From Trichostrongylus colubriformis (taxonomy: Eukaryota > Nematoda > Chromadorea > Rhabditida > Trichostrongylidae), in assembly GCA_963978905.1 (NCBI GenBank), contig OZ022257.1:9508509-9572508 (forward strand): 64,000 nt of DNA, given 5' to 3'. A program made the position numbers and the translations under genes. Position 1 is the stretch's first letter. Each line of letters begins with the position of its first letter. Under the pieces are notes generated by a model that did not search any database, was not told the DNA's origin, and saw only the letters and a program-made list of their open reading frames with translations. Below, one piece after another: positions 32,901 through 44,152 of the stretch.

Positions 32901-35900
32901 ATTCCCCGAGGCCAGGCTCAATCCTGGTCGCGAGGAGCAATCCAACGTCGAGTGTATGCGAGTCAAAGCTCGATCAGCATGCTCCACTCACCCCATTTCG
33001 GTGTGTTCGTCACGATGTAGCGATCGAAAGCGATGATGGTCGCCAGTATCACCTGTGATAGCGATAGTGCCATGTCCATTCCACCGTAAATTTGACATGA
33101 ACTATCCGAGAACACACCTCTGCAATGAGAACAAATGAGGTAATGAAACTGAAACGTCATAGAACATCGCAAATTTTCATTCAAACGCCGCTATGGTGGT
33201 TCTGATACCTATACAAACGCACAGACAATTACGAGTTGATTACTTCTGAGGGCGACGTTCTCCATGATCCATCTGCTTCAAAGGGAGGGTTTGGGTTTTT
33301 CTTTGCAGTAGCTTTTTCGCGTTTTCGCAGTCAACTACAAAGCAATGTACATATCCTCCGCCTTCTTAACCCGTGCGGAGCCGCGACAATGCAAAATCGC
33401 AAAATCGTGAAGACTGACGGCGGCCTTAGAGACTGATTTAATGCAAATGCTGCCAGAATGTACTGGGTGGGCTTTCAAGAATCCCATATCCACAGAAGTT
33501 TGTGAAGGTTTTCAGAAGACTACGGAGGGAATGTAGCAGAAATTATTCTAGAAGCTGATGCCTGTGAGAAAAAAAGCCCTGATGTATAGCTATGCCACAA
33601 TTCAATATTCATTATCATTCTTTCGTAACTTTTTTTGAGTTTTGGCATGTTTGTTTGTTTATGTTTAGCAAAGGATAGCAGCAGTGGAATGCGCGCATGG
33701 CTCACCATTTCATTAGGAATTTCGGTAGGTAATCAATTTTTACATACACCCCATATTTGGAAATCGGTTATTATTCATTACCAATGATTCTATTACTGAC
33801 GAAAAATCGTCTATGCTCGAAAGGGTGTCTTATTACAGCCTACATCATGTAGAACAGAAAGAATATAAAATTTTGAGCCAGCAATGGACAATGGACAATG
33901 ATTGTTTATGCATTTGAATACATTCAGTATTCATAACACGTGATTCATAAACACTCTAAAATTTCAATGATGAAATTGCTAGAAGTATGCTGAGTTATGG
34001 GCGAAAGCTTCGATCACGAACGGGACTCGAATCGGCACTCCATGCTTTCCGTAGTGTAATGGATCCGCACATGTGCCCTGAAAGCATCGAGTGCGGGTTC
34101 GAGTCTCGTCCGAGACCGAAGCTTTTGCCCATAACTCAGCATATTTGTAACAACTTTTGCATCGCGGGCTGCGGCGAAAATCATTAGCTATCGGAAATCA
34201 AAACATCAAAAATTGATGAAAATTGAAAAAACATTGAATTGAAAACAATTGAAAACACCAAAAAAAAACCAAAAAATCAAAAACTTTTGTGGGAGTCATA
34301 TGGAGGACTAGCTGGTCAGAAGTGATGCATCAACCTAACTCAGTCTATTTATGTACCTCCACGCCCGTACTGGTCACATCCGAAGCCCTAATTCTCGTTC
34401 AACGTTCTCTTTTTCATTACTTTTTTCGCTCAATGTAAGGACCAAATGCCGACATTCCAAAAGGGACCTTACTTCAAGTCTGCCAGAAATGCCTTCGCGC
34501 CATTTTTCATGAATCAGAATGGTTAAATTGCTATCCTCTGAAAGGAAGAAGAGCAACTTTGGCCATGGGGGTACATTCGTCCCCTTAAAAGCAAAGAGAT
34601 GGCCAATGGCCTAATTGTCCACAAGCAATGGTTCGTTGGGAGTCGCAAACTACAACGGAAGTGCTCCAAACGGAACAATACAGTGCAATCAACGAAGGAT
34701 CCCGTCCGTTGACACATTTATGGGAAGACATCCGAAGCTGCGACCGAAGTGATGTCAGAGGAAATGCAATCGTGCGAATTATTTCCCCGATCATCACTTC
34801 ATTTACCCAAAACAACAGGGGGTGCCAAAAATGTTTTTGGTCGATTTTCAGCTAATTCTGACGAGGTATTTCCATCCCTAAATTCAAGAACACACCTCAT
34901 ACTATCACTATACTCCGTGGGAGTCTTCTGCACGAACAGGATCGGGAGATTATTCCGAGTCAACATGATGTGTCACCTCAACACGGCAATATCCGAGGTT
35001 GCGGTACTCTGTTATAACCTTGCTAGGTCCGTTCACTCTGGGTACCTGAGAAAATCCATATTGGGTGGTGTCCTTAGATATTTCGTTTTTTTTCAGGCTC
35101 CCAACATCCGTCGTTTCCAAAAACCAAAACGTGCCATTACCTCTGTGACTTCCATGAACCAAAGGTTCAATCCTCAGAAAGCTTACCACAAAAGACCCAC
35201 CACGGAACCCGGCTCCACTGTTTCAAGCGGACCTTGATACCGTAGGTGCTCTGATGCCCGACTCTACCTACTGAAGGCTCCGTATTTTGATGAAGGTCAA
35301 AGTAGTTAGTCTCAGCTCGCCCCTGTTTCTAAAGGAACATTTGCGGAATATTTTGCAATAATAATTTTACCTTTCTCTCGTTTCCCTATGTTTTGTATAC
35401 TTAGCGGATGTGAGCGGTGAGTAAAACTACTTTTTTTGGCTCTATGCTCATAGATGACCTCTGTATGAGTTCCTCGTTGTTTATATGGTTCTTGAGAAAT
35501 CCTAGTGTTACTGATTCTAGGAATTATGGACTTCAATTGAAGGCTGCCGAGGTTCACCTTAAAGGCACACCACGCGATGATCAGATCAATGCTCTACTTT
35601 CCCAGGGAAGTAGGTCCATGGATAACAGCTCAAACTGCATCTTGTTGCGTGCACGGTGAACCGTCATGGTGTTGTGCCTGCTTAAACACAACCGAGCCAC
35701 GCCCCCAACCAAATCACCCTTGGCCTTAGACGAATCACTGAAAGTGTGGGAGCTGCGTTCTTCATGGAAATGGCTGTTTCATCAAATTATCTTCTCTTAT
35801 CGCTAGTTCCCTGCTCCCCATGTTGAAAATTCATTCGTCTAAGGCTGGGTGTGATGTGTTTGGGTGAGCGTGGCTCGGTTGTGGTCACGCAGCCACCACA

Positions 35901-38900
35901 CCGTGAAAGTGAACCGTGCAGCCGCCAGAAAGGTGTAGCGTGAGCAGTCATCCAAGGGCCTACTTGTCCAAAGAAATAAACCACTAATCTGATTGTCACG
36001 TGGTGTGCCTTTAAAGAAGTGGTGCTAAGGAAAGGAAAAAACAAGCGAGGAACAGGGAAGTAATGGCTTCCAACTCATTCCTTTGTTTCTACATATCAAG
36101 CCCTTCATTTCAAAACCCTGTATAACCCAAATATACAGATCCCTTAGCGGCGTTCGATGTCATTGTCCCAATCCTTGCGCTGTAAACCCTCTGCAACCAA
36201 AGCCCTTCGCAGCCATCACTCTTTAATAGCCGCTACGTGATTTGGGTACAACTAAATCCCGTGTGATGGATATAATTGCGCTGAAGGGAAGCATCAATCA
36301 CATCGAGGCCTGGTTGTAGTATTCATAGCCGTCTTATGACTTAGAAAATGTATTTGTCATGTTACGCAAGTAAATTACTGTCACAGGAGGTAGCGAGATA
36401 GCTGGAGAGCGATTGACGATTTTCTTGCACGAATGCTCCTACAAAGCATAAGCCTTGAATTGTTGAAAATGAAATGTGGTAACTCGTTTTTGAAGTATTG
36501 AATTTGAATTAATGAAGTAATAATAAAAGAGAAATTTTTTTGGGGATCTTCTAATAAAAGTTAGTTTGGTTTTCGTTTCCAAAGACACAATTTCGAAGCC
36601 ACCAAAGTTTGATGAAGAACGTTTTGCGAATAAGGTCATCAGGGGATCTAGTTAATTTTAGGGGAAGTAGTAAAATCTACAATGAGTTTTACACCGAGTT
36701 TCTTCTATTAAATTGTAAGGCCTTTTTTCTACACTTCCCCCGCAACTTTCTAGAAGCTTTCAAAAATACACGCGGGTGGAATTTCTGGAAAGAGCGCTCA
36801 TACAATTTTCCAGTTATTTGGATAATCCCAATCTGCGATAAAAATGACGATTTTTAGGGCACTTTGACTGATCCGCCTTCACGAGCGTCGCCTAGGGTTC
36901 GACACCAAAGACGATCCGCGGAGGTAACAAATATGATGGGCTGGCCCCAAATACCTCAATATCAAAAATCCATTTTATCGTCTTTTCAATTCGAAAAATC
37001 ACTTTTTAACATTTTTGAATTCAAATGCTATGTCTCCATATGTCAATATAATCAAATACAAGTGATAAAGCTGTTTTTAAAAAAAAGTTGAGGCCCAGTC
37101 TCTGATGTGGAAGATGATTCAAAATAATCAAAAGGAGTCACAAGAGTTCCCCCACAACCTAATATTTCACAGTATGAGCCTTGGTTTTTTCCTCAAATCG
37201 ATGGAAGCATGGATAGCGCCTGGTGTGCATCCACGACTATGTATTAGTGTATACTGATAAATTCTGATAATGGGAAGTTTCAATAGTTCAGTGCTAGGCC
37301 GCGTTCCTACTTCGCGGTGCCGACGACAAGGAGGGCCTGCGTGTCTCTGCACCTCTCTCGTGTCCCGTGCCACTCCGCCTCATTGCCTGCCTAACGCAGC
37401 CGTGCCATGCCGGAGCAAAGTATGAACGCGGCCTTAGTTCGCCAAGCGTTTGCAGGTAGCACACGATCAAGGGCAACGTCTGTAGCGGACGTCACCTCAA
37501 AGGCAAAAGAAAACCGATATATTCAAGTTCAAGGCTCTCATCTACTCTAGCATACACCGAAGTGCTTACCCCTACGTCAAGATTTCACATGGCGAGAGTG
37601 ACGTTTGCGCGTGGGGCGGCTGGACTCGGTGAGAACTGCGTGTAATTGCGTAAGAAGAGCGTCTATTTAATAATTTTCCCGCTGAATTGAGTTTGTTTTC
37701 AACTTGGTTCATTTCATCAGACAGCACTCAACGTTTTCAGTTTGCCATTGATTGACGACAGCGTTCCGCATGCAACCATTCCACTCCTGTGCTATGTATT
37801 GCCCTTACCCATAATATTTGCCCATCATTCTAATAAATAGTGTAAAGGGGTTCGAGTCCCGTCCCACACCAAAGCTTTTGCCCATAACTCAGCATCCTTG
37901 TATAAGTCTTGCATTGCGGCTGCGATGATAATCAGCAGCTATTAAATATCAAAAACATCAAAATCGGTAAGAGGATAAGGTTTTCCTTTCCTGAATATGG
38001 ATCCAATTTCGTGTCCAACTGGAGTAGAAGTGGGTGCTACTGGAGTTAGAGGGGGCAGTGCTCTGTGCTCTGCGTCTCTAACGCTATGGCCGAAGGGCAG
38101 AAGTATCATAGCGCTAGGCGAATGAGGTTCGAGTTCTGCATAGAATTGATCCTGATGAGCGAATTTGTGGGTTTCTTTGCTCTCCGTAAGCCTGTGGTTG
38201 TTCGGTCTAGTTGGACCGAATTTTTCAAAATATACTAATGTAAGGATAATTCAATCGGTTTCTTAGCTAGTTAGCTGTATCCAGGCATAAAATAACCTTG
38301 AGAGTGCCTATAAGCAGAAATTGGGCGCGATTTATGATGATTTTGTTAAGTGGCTCTCCGTAACTCCAGTAGCACCTGAAACTGTGCCAGAATATTGAAG
38401 ATGATTCATGTAGAGCTTAGAAAAAATAAAAAGGAAAACACGAAAGCCTAAAAACTCGTGACATCCAGAAGTTGTCACGAAAGAAAACATGCAGTAGTTC
38501 TACAGACGATAGATCTGACAAAAGCCCCACCAACTTCAATGCAAAGACCCAGGAAATCAAGTTTATCGTTGTTTGCTTTTTACATTATCCGTGTAGAATA
38601 ATGCATATAATAGATAAGAATGATAATACATAAGTGTAATATATAGCAAACAAATGGAACGAATGCATGTTCAACGCTATTGTCACCAATGGCGAATGAA
38701 AGGTTAATTTCTGTTTGATGAAATGAACCCACGTGTGAAACAAACTCATTTCAGCGGAAAATAAATTAAAATAGCTCATATGAGATGTAAGGACAGTGAA
38801 ATGGACTCTGATCGCCTAGAATGAATAATTTTAGGTTGGTGCATAATTAATGCGGCTTTTCTATCGTAACGTTTTTCTGTACTACAAATTGACTCTTTGG

Positions 38901-39555
38901 CGACCAATAAATGGGGAGCATTTCGATGGCAAAATCGTTCCCGAATAATCATTTTAGAATGTTTTTGCTAAATTCCATTATTACTTTTACTAAATAAAAT
39001 TGTTGAAAAAATCAGCATCAACTATGTGTCAACCCAATTGTTACACGGAGCGTCACAAATAATGCAACATCTTAGGAACGTACCGCTCACTGAGGAAAGA
39101 ATATACGGGAGCTGCTAGAAGTAAAGACAACCCCAGGTCAATGAGCAGGAGCATCAGAAGAGGCAAATGACTTGGATTGTCCCTGAAAAGAAAGCATTTC
39201 AGAAATATTCAAAAGGGGCAAGCAAAACGGAAATTTCCATTCCAACTTCTCCCTTCGCAAAAACCTCGGCATTGATGTTAATTACAATTTTCTCTGCAAT
39301 TACAAAGAGAAAATTGTAGTTATCAGAAATTTCGGTTTTTTTTTTCTTTTGCAAGCTACACAAATGAGATTCATACGAAAATGGTTAGCTTTTCAGAATG
39401 ACACCTCGCCTTGTTTCAACTGTAAGCTCATTATAATAAATATGGAAAGTTGAATGTACTCAGCAAAAAAAGCAGAACAAACCGTAGTGAGCGGCCCTTC
39501 TTCTGATTCAGCAATGGGATTAGTGATATCACATTGAGAAATACCGGTACTGAAG
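26848..39555 (-). CDS. Rhodopsin-class (opsin-related) G-protein-coupled receptor
   Basis: Nine exons, 5' to 3' on the minus strand: 39555-39483 (TM1 end), 39182-39084 (TM2), 33119-32992 (TM3), 31051-30906 (TM4), 30846-30701 (TM5), 30461-30371 (third inner loop), 29333-29173 (TM6-TM7), 27606-27467 and 26987-26848 (C-terminal tail, TGA). Every junction is phase-consistent, about 374 residues in all. FDRY ends TM3; FCSLDW in the second outer loop is like opsins; TM7 ends NPLLY. Opsins carry the retinal Lys six residues before NP; here it is Arg (SRLCPLLNP). Most like nematode opsin-related receptors of the sro type. The exon with the start codon and first half of TM1 is missing from my model; introns hold many repeats. 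Confidence 0.7.
27467..27606 (-). CDS. Receptor gene, exon after TM7
   Basis: Acceptor ATATTTCAG, donor ACAG|GTAATG. Encodes CNPDIVPINTFLAKRAAKRR and a Pro-rich tail. The basic stretch suits the inner face after TM7. The first base completes a Trp codon with the TM7 exon. Confidence 0.6.
27653..28109. repeat. Foldback family A, diverged subtype
   Basis: CTTAAAGGAATCGTCTATGG then TCTAATTCTTCTCAAAATCA, a variant 5' arm shared with 29401-30025. The right end is diverged (CGCGAACGGTTTTTTCA). Between two receptor exons' introns. Confidence 0.55.
28705..28915. repeat. Dispersed repeat family F
   Basis: Shares AGGTTTTAATTG-like, CGCTTTCGCTTATTCT and CCCTACGAGACAACAAATGA words with 43115-43440, 46440-46790, 57295-57575 and 58080-58290 in one or the other orientation. 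No coding content seen. Confidence 0.5.
29173..29333 (-). CDS. Receptor gene, TM6-TM7 exon
   Basis: Acceptor CTTACAG, donor TG|GTAAGA. TM6 (GLGCLLSSTLPFLAYSIVCL), a short outer loop and TM7 ending SRLCPLLNPLLYI. NPxxY is present; the opsin Lys position is Arg, and the usual CWxP of TM6 is lost. Confidence 0.7.
29401..30025. mobile_element. Foldback family A copy interrupted by family D
   Basis: Outer ends GAAGAAATCGTTCACGGAAA and TTTCCGTGGCGATCCTTTT are family A. The middle is split by the family D element at 29613-29899, giving a clear insertion order (D after A). Contains a C-run near 29529. Confidence 0.7.
29613..29899. mobile_element. MITE family D, type 2, perfect 9-bp duplication
   Basis: Termini GGGTGGGGGAAATACGCC and the inverse. 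Flanked by TGGGAGCTG at 29604-29612 and 29900-29908, identical. Nested in a family A element in a receptor intron. Confidence 0.85.
30371..30461 (-). CDS. Receptor gene, third inner-loop exon
   Basis: Good acceptor (AATTTCTCACAG), weak donor (CGT|GTTCAT). Encodes PSPEPNTGFHKICLPNSNFP and ends DALKNR. It is the only frame found that joins TM5 and TM6 in phase. Confidence 0.45.
30701..30846 (-). CDS. Receptor gene, TM5 exon
   Basis: Acceptor TTTAATCAG, donor ACAG|GTAATT. Encodes a polar loop then TM5 (ATCLVFFLIPVCIASSFYY) with the conserved Pro. Confidence 0.7.
30906..31051 (-). CDS. Receptor gene, TM4 and second outer-loop exon
   Basis: TM4 (LIFILIGFTTIWSAVPVLGY) and GSTFCSLDWRQ, where the Cys is the partner of the TM3 disulfide; CSxDW is a common opsin feature. 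Donor CAG|GTACCG. Confidence 0.7.
31601..31852. repeat. Tandem duplication, period 126 bp
   Basis: Two similar units, 31601-31726 and 31727-31852. Both have CTTTCGCCCGTCTGCATTCA and GCTAGTGACGCAGAGGGT. The second is shorter in its GA-rich part. Lies in a receptor intron. Confidence 0.8.
32500..32790. repeat. Dispersed repeat shared with 45590-45840
   Basis: GGGTCGTATTTTGGGGTGG, TTGGAAA and ATCAATCGATAACCACACTT-like words recur in the same order at 45590-45840. Frames here are open but low in information. Confidence 0.45.
32992..33119 (-). CDS. Receptor gene, TM3 exon
   Basis: Acceptor CTCATTGCAG, donor GGG|GTGAGT. Cys at the top of TM3 (SSCQIYGG) and SQVILATIIAFDRYIV, a textbook class A TM3 with DRY. 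Confidence 0.8.
33985..34145. repeat. Foldback element containing a tRNA-like half on each arm
   Basis: GCTGAGTTATGGGCGAAAGC at the left mirrors GCTTTTGCCCATAACTCAGC at the right. The right arm reads GTAGTGTAATGGATCCGCAC (A-box-like) then GGGTTCGAGTCTC (B-box). The left arm has the inverse of the T-arm. Related copies: 37847-37895 and 49684-49805. Confidence 0.65.
35557..36016. mobile_element. Foldback MITE family B, full copy
   Basis: CCTTAAAGGCACACCACGCG and GTCACGTGGTGTGCCTTTAA form the inverted ends; internal GAGCCACGCCCCCAACC and its partner GAGCGTGGCTCGGTTG also face each other. Confidence 0.8.
37295..37437. repeat. Foldback family C copy
   Basis: TAGGCCGCGTTCCTACTTCG and AAAGTATGAACGCGGCCTTA are the inverted ends, with a GC-rich middle. 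Confidence 0.75.
37847..37895 (+). repeat. tRNA-like repeat fragment
   Basis: GGGGTTCGAGTCCC (B-box/T-arm) followed by AAAGCTTTTGCCCATAACTC, the same tail as the copies at 34.1 and 49.7 kb. The A-box half is missing. Confidence 0.55.
38831..38856 (+). repeat. Single mariner-type terminal repeat
   Basis: TTAGGTTGGTGCATAATTAA resembles ends of mariner elements of the irritans/cecropia type. No matching inverted end or transposase was found within 2 kb, so it is a relic or chance match. Confidence 0.35.
39084..39182 (-). CDS. Receptor gene, TM2 exon
   Basis: Acceptor CTTTTCAG, donor CG|GTACGT. Encodes LPLLMLLLIDLGLSLLLAAP; the Asp of LIDLG matches the conserved TM2 Asp. A 6-kb intron separates it from TM3. 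Confidence 0.65.
39483..39555 (-). CDS. Receptor gene, exon for end of TM1 and first inner loop
   Basis: Acceptor ATATTTCAG, donor CG|GTTTGT. Encodes SVPVFLNVISLIPLLNQKKG and RSL, fitting the end of TM1 and a basic first inner loop; phase fits TM2. Confidence 0.5.
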
Positions 39556-41420
39556 CTGAAATATAATGTTGTAAGTACTTATAGTCTTTTTTTGCCTTTG
39601 CCCACGCAACTCATGACTATGGACTGTTGGCATTAATGATCTCATTATGAGTTATCATCTAGCAACGCTGATGATTGTCAGCTATGCTCTAACTTCGTAC
39701 AGCATTTTTAAGACAGTGCGCTAACCATGACTAGAATAGTTTTTGGCTCATTTTTCAGTTCATCCGTTTGATACTTTGTAGTTGATCAAATATTACACAA
39801 GGCCTGAAATTTTACAAAAAAATAGTCCCCAACCCAAAATATGACCCCCTGCCACTTTCTAACTCATAATACGGCCCTCTCCCGTTGACGTTTTCTCGAC
39901 AGAGATATGGCGCTGGTGAGTGCTCCGTTTCTACCGCACATGTATAAGTAATTTGTTCATCTATGAACTTTGACAATTTCTTCGCTTTTTACACCTGCAA
40001 ACTCTTTGGTCCACAATCAAAAACTTGGAAGAGTGCGGAATTTGCATGAAAGCGGAAACTGCGACACTCAATCAACGTCCAGAACTACACAAAGAAACTG
40101 CTGCACGAAGGAGCATCTTGGGAATTGAGAATTCGCAGAAAGTTCTTTTCAAAATTCCTTGTCTTTCTCGAGTAACTTCGATAATTCTTCACAGACCGAC
40201 ATGTCTAGTCAGCACAGCCCATACCTCCTCTTTCGGGGAGACTACCATACCTGTGAGCTGTAAAAGGAAGGAGACGTTTCAGTCCAACTTTCAGCAGTCA
40301 CATCGTACATACTGGGCCCTATAACCCCGACGCAATCACTTCGGTCATTGTTGGAGAACTTCGGTCGGCGGGCCGCTATGAAAGCGATTGGAAGTCCCCG
40401 CTGCGAGAAAAGTAGATGTTTGAAGAATGCGTCAATCTTAGGTGGACGAATGACGTCAGAAGTAAAAGCGCTGCGCCAAAACGGGGGAGGGGGGTTGTGG
40501 AGAGGGCTGCAAATATTTCATTTACTTTCACGAAAATTACGGTTTCAAGTTAGTATATTTAGAAGGATGAAACCCCTTGTTAAGGCAGTGTTACTCTGAC
40601 ATCCATTCTATGACCATGTGGGTAGTAATGGCGATAGTTGCCCTATCACCTTATTTGGAACGTGACAGGTGACTCGCAAGGCCACAAACAGCTCAATCGG
40701 CGTTTTTACAGAAACTTATCCATTGTAAAATTCGAAAAGAAAAAGTATCATTAATCGAACTACAATGTTCATCTCGAAACTTCGAAGATCGAGGAGACCA
40801 TAATTCGAAATTCGAGGTTGCAAAGGTGACATCGAAAAGAAGAATCGGTAGGGAGGAGGAACACATGTCCCCATTTGTGACTTCAGAGAGAGATAATTCG
40901 AAAATCCGCGATAATTTGCAAATATGCATACAATGGAAATATGAACCTTCTTTTTTCTATAAAAGAAATGTTCACGCAACTATCAGGAACTTTTCGAATA
41001 CCACACCGTTTCAAGAAAATCGCGCTCTGCACTCCGTCCTTTTTTTTCTCGCCCCATTTATATGATTCCCACCACACACAAGCAGCTAAGTGTCTTCCAC
41101 TTACGTGTTTCCTTTCTCCTACCCCACACACGGTCAATTTCAAATAACCGAATGGCCTCAGGGGCAAGAAGAAATAGCAAACAACATGAATGGTTCCTGG
41201 ATATCGTCCAAAAATAGCTCAAGAGAAGATGGAGCTATTGCTTTGGATTCAAGACAGAAACGCACGTTAAGCTTTTGAAGATAGTTCGCGGGAAAGAACT
41301 TCAGATCCTCGAATTTACGTGCCACACAAAAAATCACAAAGACTGAAACTCACGGTTTACGGTGCTAAAGAGAGAATTTTAATGCTAAAGTTCTCAAGTC
41401 CTTTTATATCCTGAGCTTCG
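39556..41420. other. No supported gene
   Basis: Should contain the 5' end of the receptor gene if the model is right, but I found no signal-like first exon or TM1 start in correct phase. Several overlapping 60-100 codon frames lack splice support. Confidence 0.35.
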
Positions 41421-41610
41421 TTTAAAGGCACACCACGCGATAATCAAAGTGGTCCTTACCTTCTCAGGGCAGGTAGACCCTTGCATAGTTATAAAGATTG
41501 CACCCTTTTCGCGGCGCCATAGCTCACTCCCGCCGCGTACGGCCTGGTCGACCTGAGCCGAGTTGAGCCCATCAAGCCGAATCACACCCGGCTTAGACGA
41601 GAGGGAAACT
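41421..41610. repeat. Family B, one arm
   Basis: TTTAAAGGCACACCACGCGA then a GCACCCTTTTCGCGGC region. The second arm is missing. Confidence 0.6.
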
Positions 41611-41999
41611 TGCGATAAGACAAGATAAGGCAGCGATATCAGTAGCGAGGGTGGCTTCAACAGGGAAGAACAGGTGATATCGTAGCATTTTGCGCGATAT
41701 CATCGAGGGGGAGCTCTTCTATGATCTCCAATACTCGTACAAGCACTGAGGGCAGGGAACTTTATTTTTGAAAGTTTGGAGGGGGTTCATTCATTTTTTT
41801 TCACCAGTGGGTGAACCAGGGCGCCTCCACATCCTGTAACACGCGCGATTGCTTTCACAATTTTTCGCAAGTTGTGCCTTCAAAGGGTAAAAAGGGATCT
41901 TCAGTTGTCAAATGATTCCCTCTTCTTTCTTTCTCTTTTTGAATTGTGTGTTTTTTTCGTGTAATATTTTTGCTTCTCTAAGCTTTTGGCGCACCTCTG

Positions 42000-42032
42000 T
42001 GAGTATATAAATAAATAAATAAATAAATAAAA
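42000..42032. repeat. Tetranucleotide microsatellite
   Basis: About five copies of AAAT/AATA immediately left of the family G repeat. Confidence 0.85.
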
Positions 42033-42310
42033 GGATACAGTTTTCGTGTTAGTCAGTCCCTTATTGTTATGTACCGCACACTCTAGTTCTATTCAGAATG
42101 GTAGTGGCAAGTGAATGCGATTCGACCTATACAATGATTCGCGGGATTCGCCGATGTCCAACTTAGTGCTTTTATCTTCCCGACGAATCTGGTACCATTG
42201 TAAGCGAGAGGTATGGACGGCTTGGTTGTTCTATGCGACCATTGAAACGGGACTTGACCCCCATACCATGAGAGTGGAAGTGCGCACCATCTGTCACTAC
42301 ACCACCTCTG
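42033..42310. repeat. Family G repeat with tRNA-like module, diverged copy
   Basis: TTCTATTCAGAATGGTAGTGG, TTTTATCTTCCCGACGAATC and CCATACCATGAGAGTGGAAG correspond in order to the left arm and loop of the 8398-8933 hairpin. The second arm is absent. Confidence 0.65.
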
Positions 42311-42722
42311 TCCCTCACCTTTGTTATAGTCAGTAAAGGAAAGGTGGCGAGATCTCCGAAATTATCGTGCTCTAAAACCTTTGGTTGAAGTAGTTTTGAT
42401 ATGAGTGTTCGTCTTCCTGTGGAAGTGTGGGTAAGACCCCCATCAGACTTTGCGATATTGCGATTTTACAATTTCGCGGTGTCGCGGCTCCGCACGCCAA
42501 GTTCCGGCATTACACAATCTCAAGGTCTCAGTATCGCGTGCGAAAGTGGACGTCGCAAAATTGCAAAATTGCAAAGTCTGGAGGCGACCTAGGATGGAAC
42601 TGAAGGTTTCTTGAAACCTCTCAGAGAATTGTGCTGACTATAAGTGAGTGCTACTCTTCCTGTCAAAGATAAGCCATTCAATCCCCCACCTCCGCCACCC
42701 CCCCCCCCGAAGTGTTGCTCGT

Positions 42723-43020
42723 TTAGGGCACCGAATAATTCATAAGTGAAACGGGAGCCGTCTGAAACCACTGCGAAACGCCGACTAATAAGGCTGAAAT
42801 TGTCAAAGAACGAGTTCCAAAGCGACTAGCGAATAGGATATTTCGATCACTCAGAAAGCTTCGATGGCCATGAGCCTTCATGGAAATCGGTTGCGCTGGA
42901 TCGTCAGATTGACCACACACCTCCAAAGGAGCCAGAGTCATAGAGGGTTCTAGCCCCACATCATCTTTGTAAAGCGCATCCGCCCGGAACCTCATCAAAG
43001 GTCCACGAATGGTGAAAACC
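42723..43020 (-). CDS. Candidate exon of unknown gene
   Basis: Acceptor TTTTCGTAG at 43021, then an open frame VFTIRGPLMRFRADALYKDD and on to a TAA at 42723. A donor GAG|GTGTGT near 42920 would shorten it to 33 codons (42921-43020). The residue mix looks coding, but I recognise no domain and no neighbouring exon. Confidence 0.3.
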
Positions 43021-43114
43021 CTACGAAAACAATATAAAAACAGAAAATTCATTGAGAGGGGACAACTTAGGCCAACGGTGCGGACTTACGATGACTTGAA
43101 GTTTGATTGTGTGC

Positions 43115-43440
43115 CGCAGTTGCACACATTACGCCTTGCAAAGACGTTGAGAATGAATTCATTGGGTTTTTTTTACCATAGACACTTTTTTCTCTCTCTT
43201 TCGCTCATTCTCCCTTTCATCGCTGCGCTTGTTTGTTGCTGTGTGCTCTTTTCACTTGTTTAATATAATCATGAATGAAATCAAAGTCGCCCTACGCGAC
43301 ACCAAATGACAATGGTGTCGACCAGCCTGAAGCGTGCAGTTTGAGATGGAGTACGCTAGAATCGCTATGGCACCCCAAAGGCGGGTTTTTCGCGGCGATT
43401 TTCGCTACACATTACCTTTTCTTTGAATGTTCGGTTACAG
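43115..43440. repeat. Dispersed repeat family F
   Basis: CTTTCGCTCATTCTCCCTTT and CGCCCTACGCGACACCAAAT match, inverted, the copy at 46440-46790. Confidence 0.55.
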
Positions 43441-44152
43441 GAGGCCATATTTTGAAATACGCTTCAGCTTCGTGCCCTTCCTCCTTCCTCTTTCGGTGTT
43501 CTTAAGCATTGGTTGGAGGCCATAAGTTTTTGTAAACATATATTAACTTGGACAAAAAGTTCTAACTTATCATTTGCCCTCAAATTTTCGCTTTATTCGG
43601 TTACCACCCTGAGACCACAAAAGACCACAAAGTCTGGTTGCTGTATCACAGGCCTGAAAAATTCCACGAAATGCGTCAGAGTTAGCGCTACATAAGCTAT
43701 CCACAAACAAGATCGGGAGCAGAAGTTATGTTAATTTTGGACGTATTCAAGACGAACAACTTTTCTTTTTTTCCACTTCGAAGCAATTCTCGGAGGAGAG
43801 ATGGTTCAAATAAGGGAAAGATGTCAAAAACGTCTTTCAACAAATTTTGAACTCTTAGGAAACAAAGTTCTGGAATTAAAGGATTAGGTTTGCTCAGTGA
43901 TCGTTGAAGAAAGTGTGCTGAATCTTGTCGTTTTTGGTTTCGAACAGTTATGTTTAATAGGCGGATATTTTTTGACAACTTTGGCTTTTTGACCGACCTA
44001 ATATCTATGCTTTAAGACAGTGTTAGGGGTAATGTGGGTGATAAAGAATTCCTAAAAGGAGTCATCCACTCGAAAACTACAGGTGTGGAAAGCCTAACTG
44101 CAGCGAAATCCACCGCGAAAGGCGGCCTATTCAGCTCCAGCCGCCTTACTTA

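Noticed and set aside
38040..38160. tRNA-like GGTTCGAGTTCTGC
   Set aside because: A B-box-like word only; no A-box at suitable distance and no acceptor pairing.
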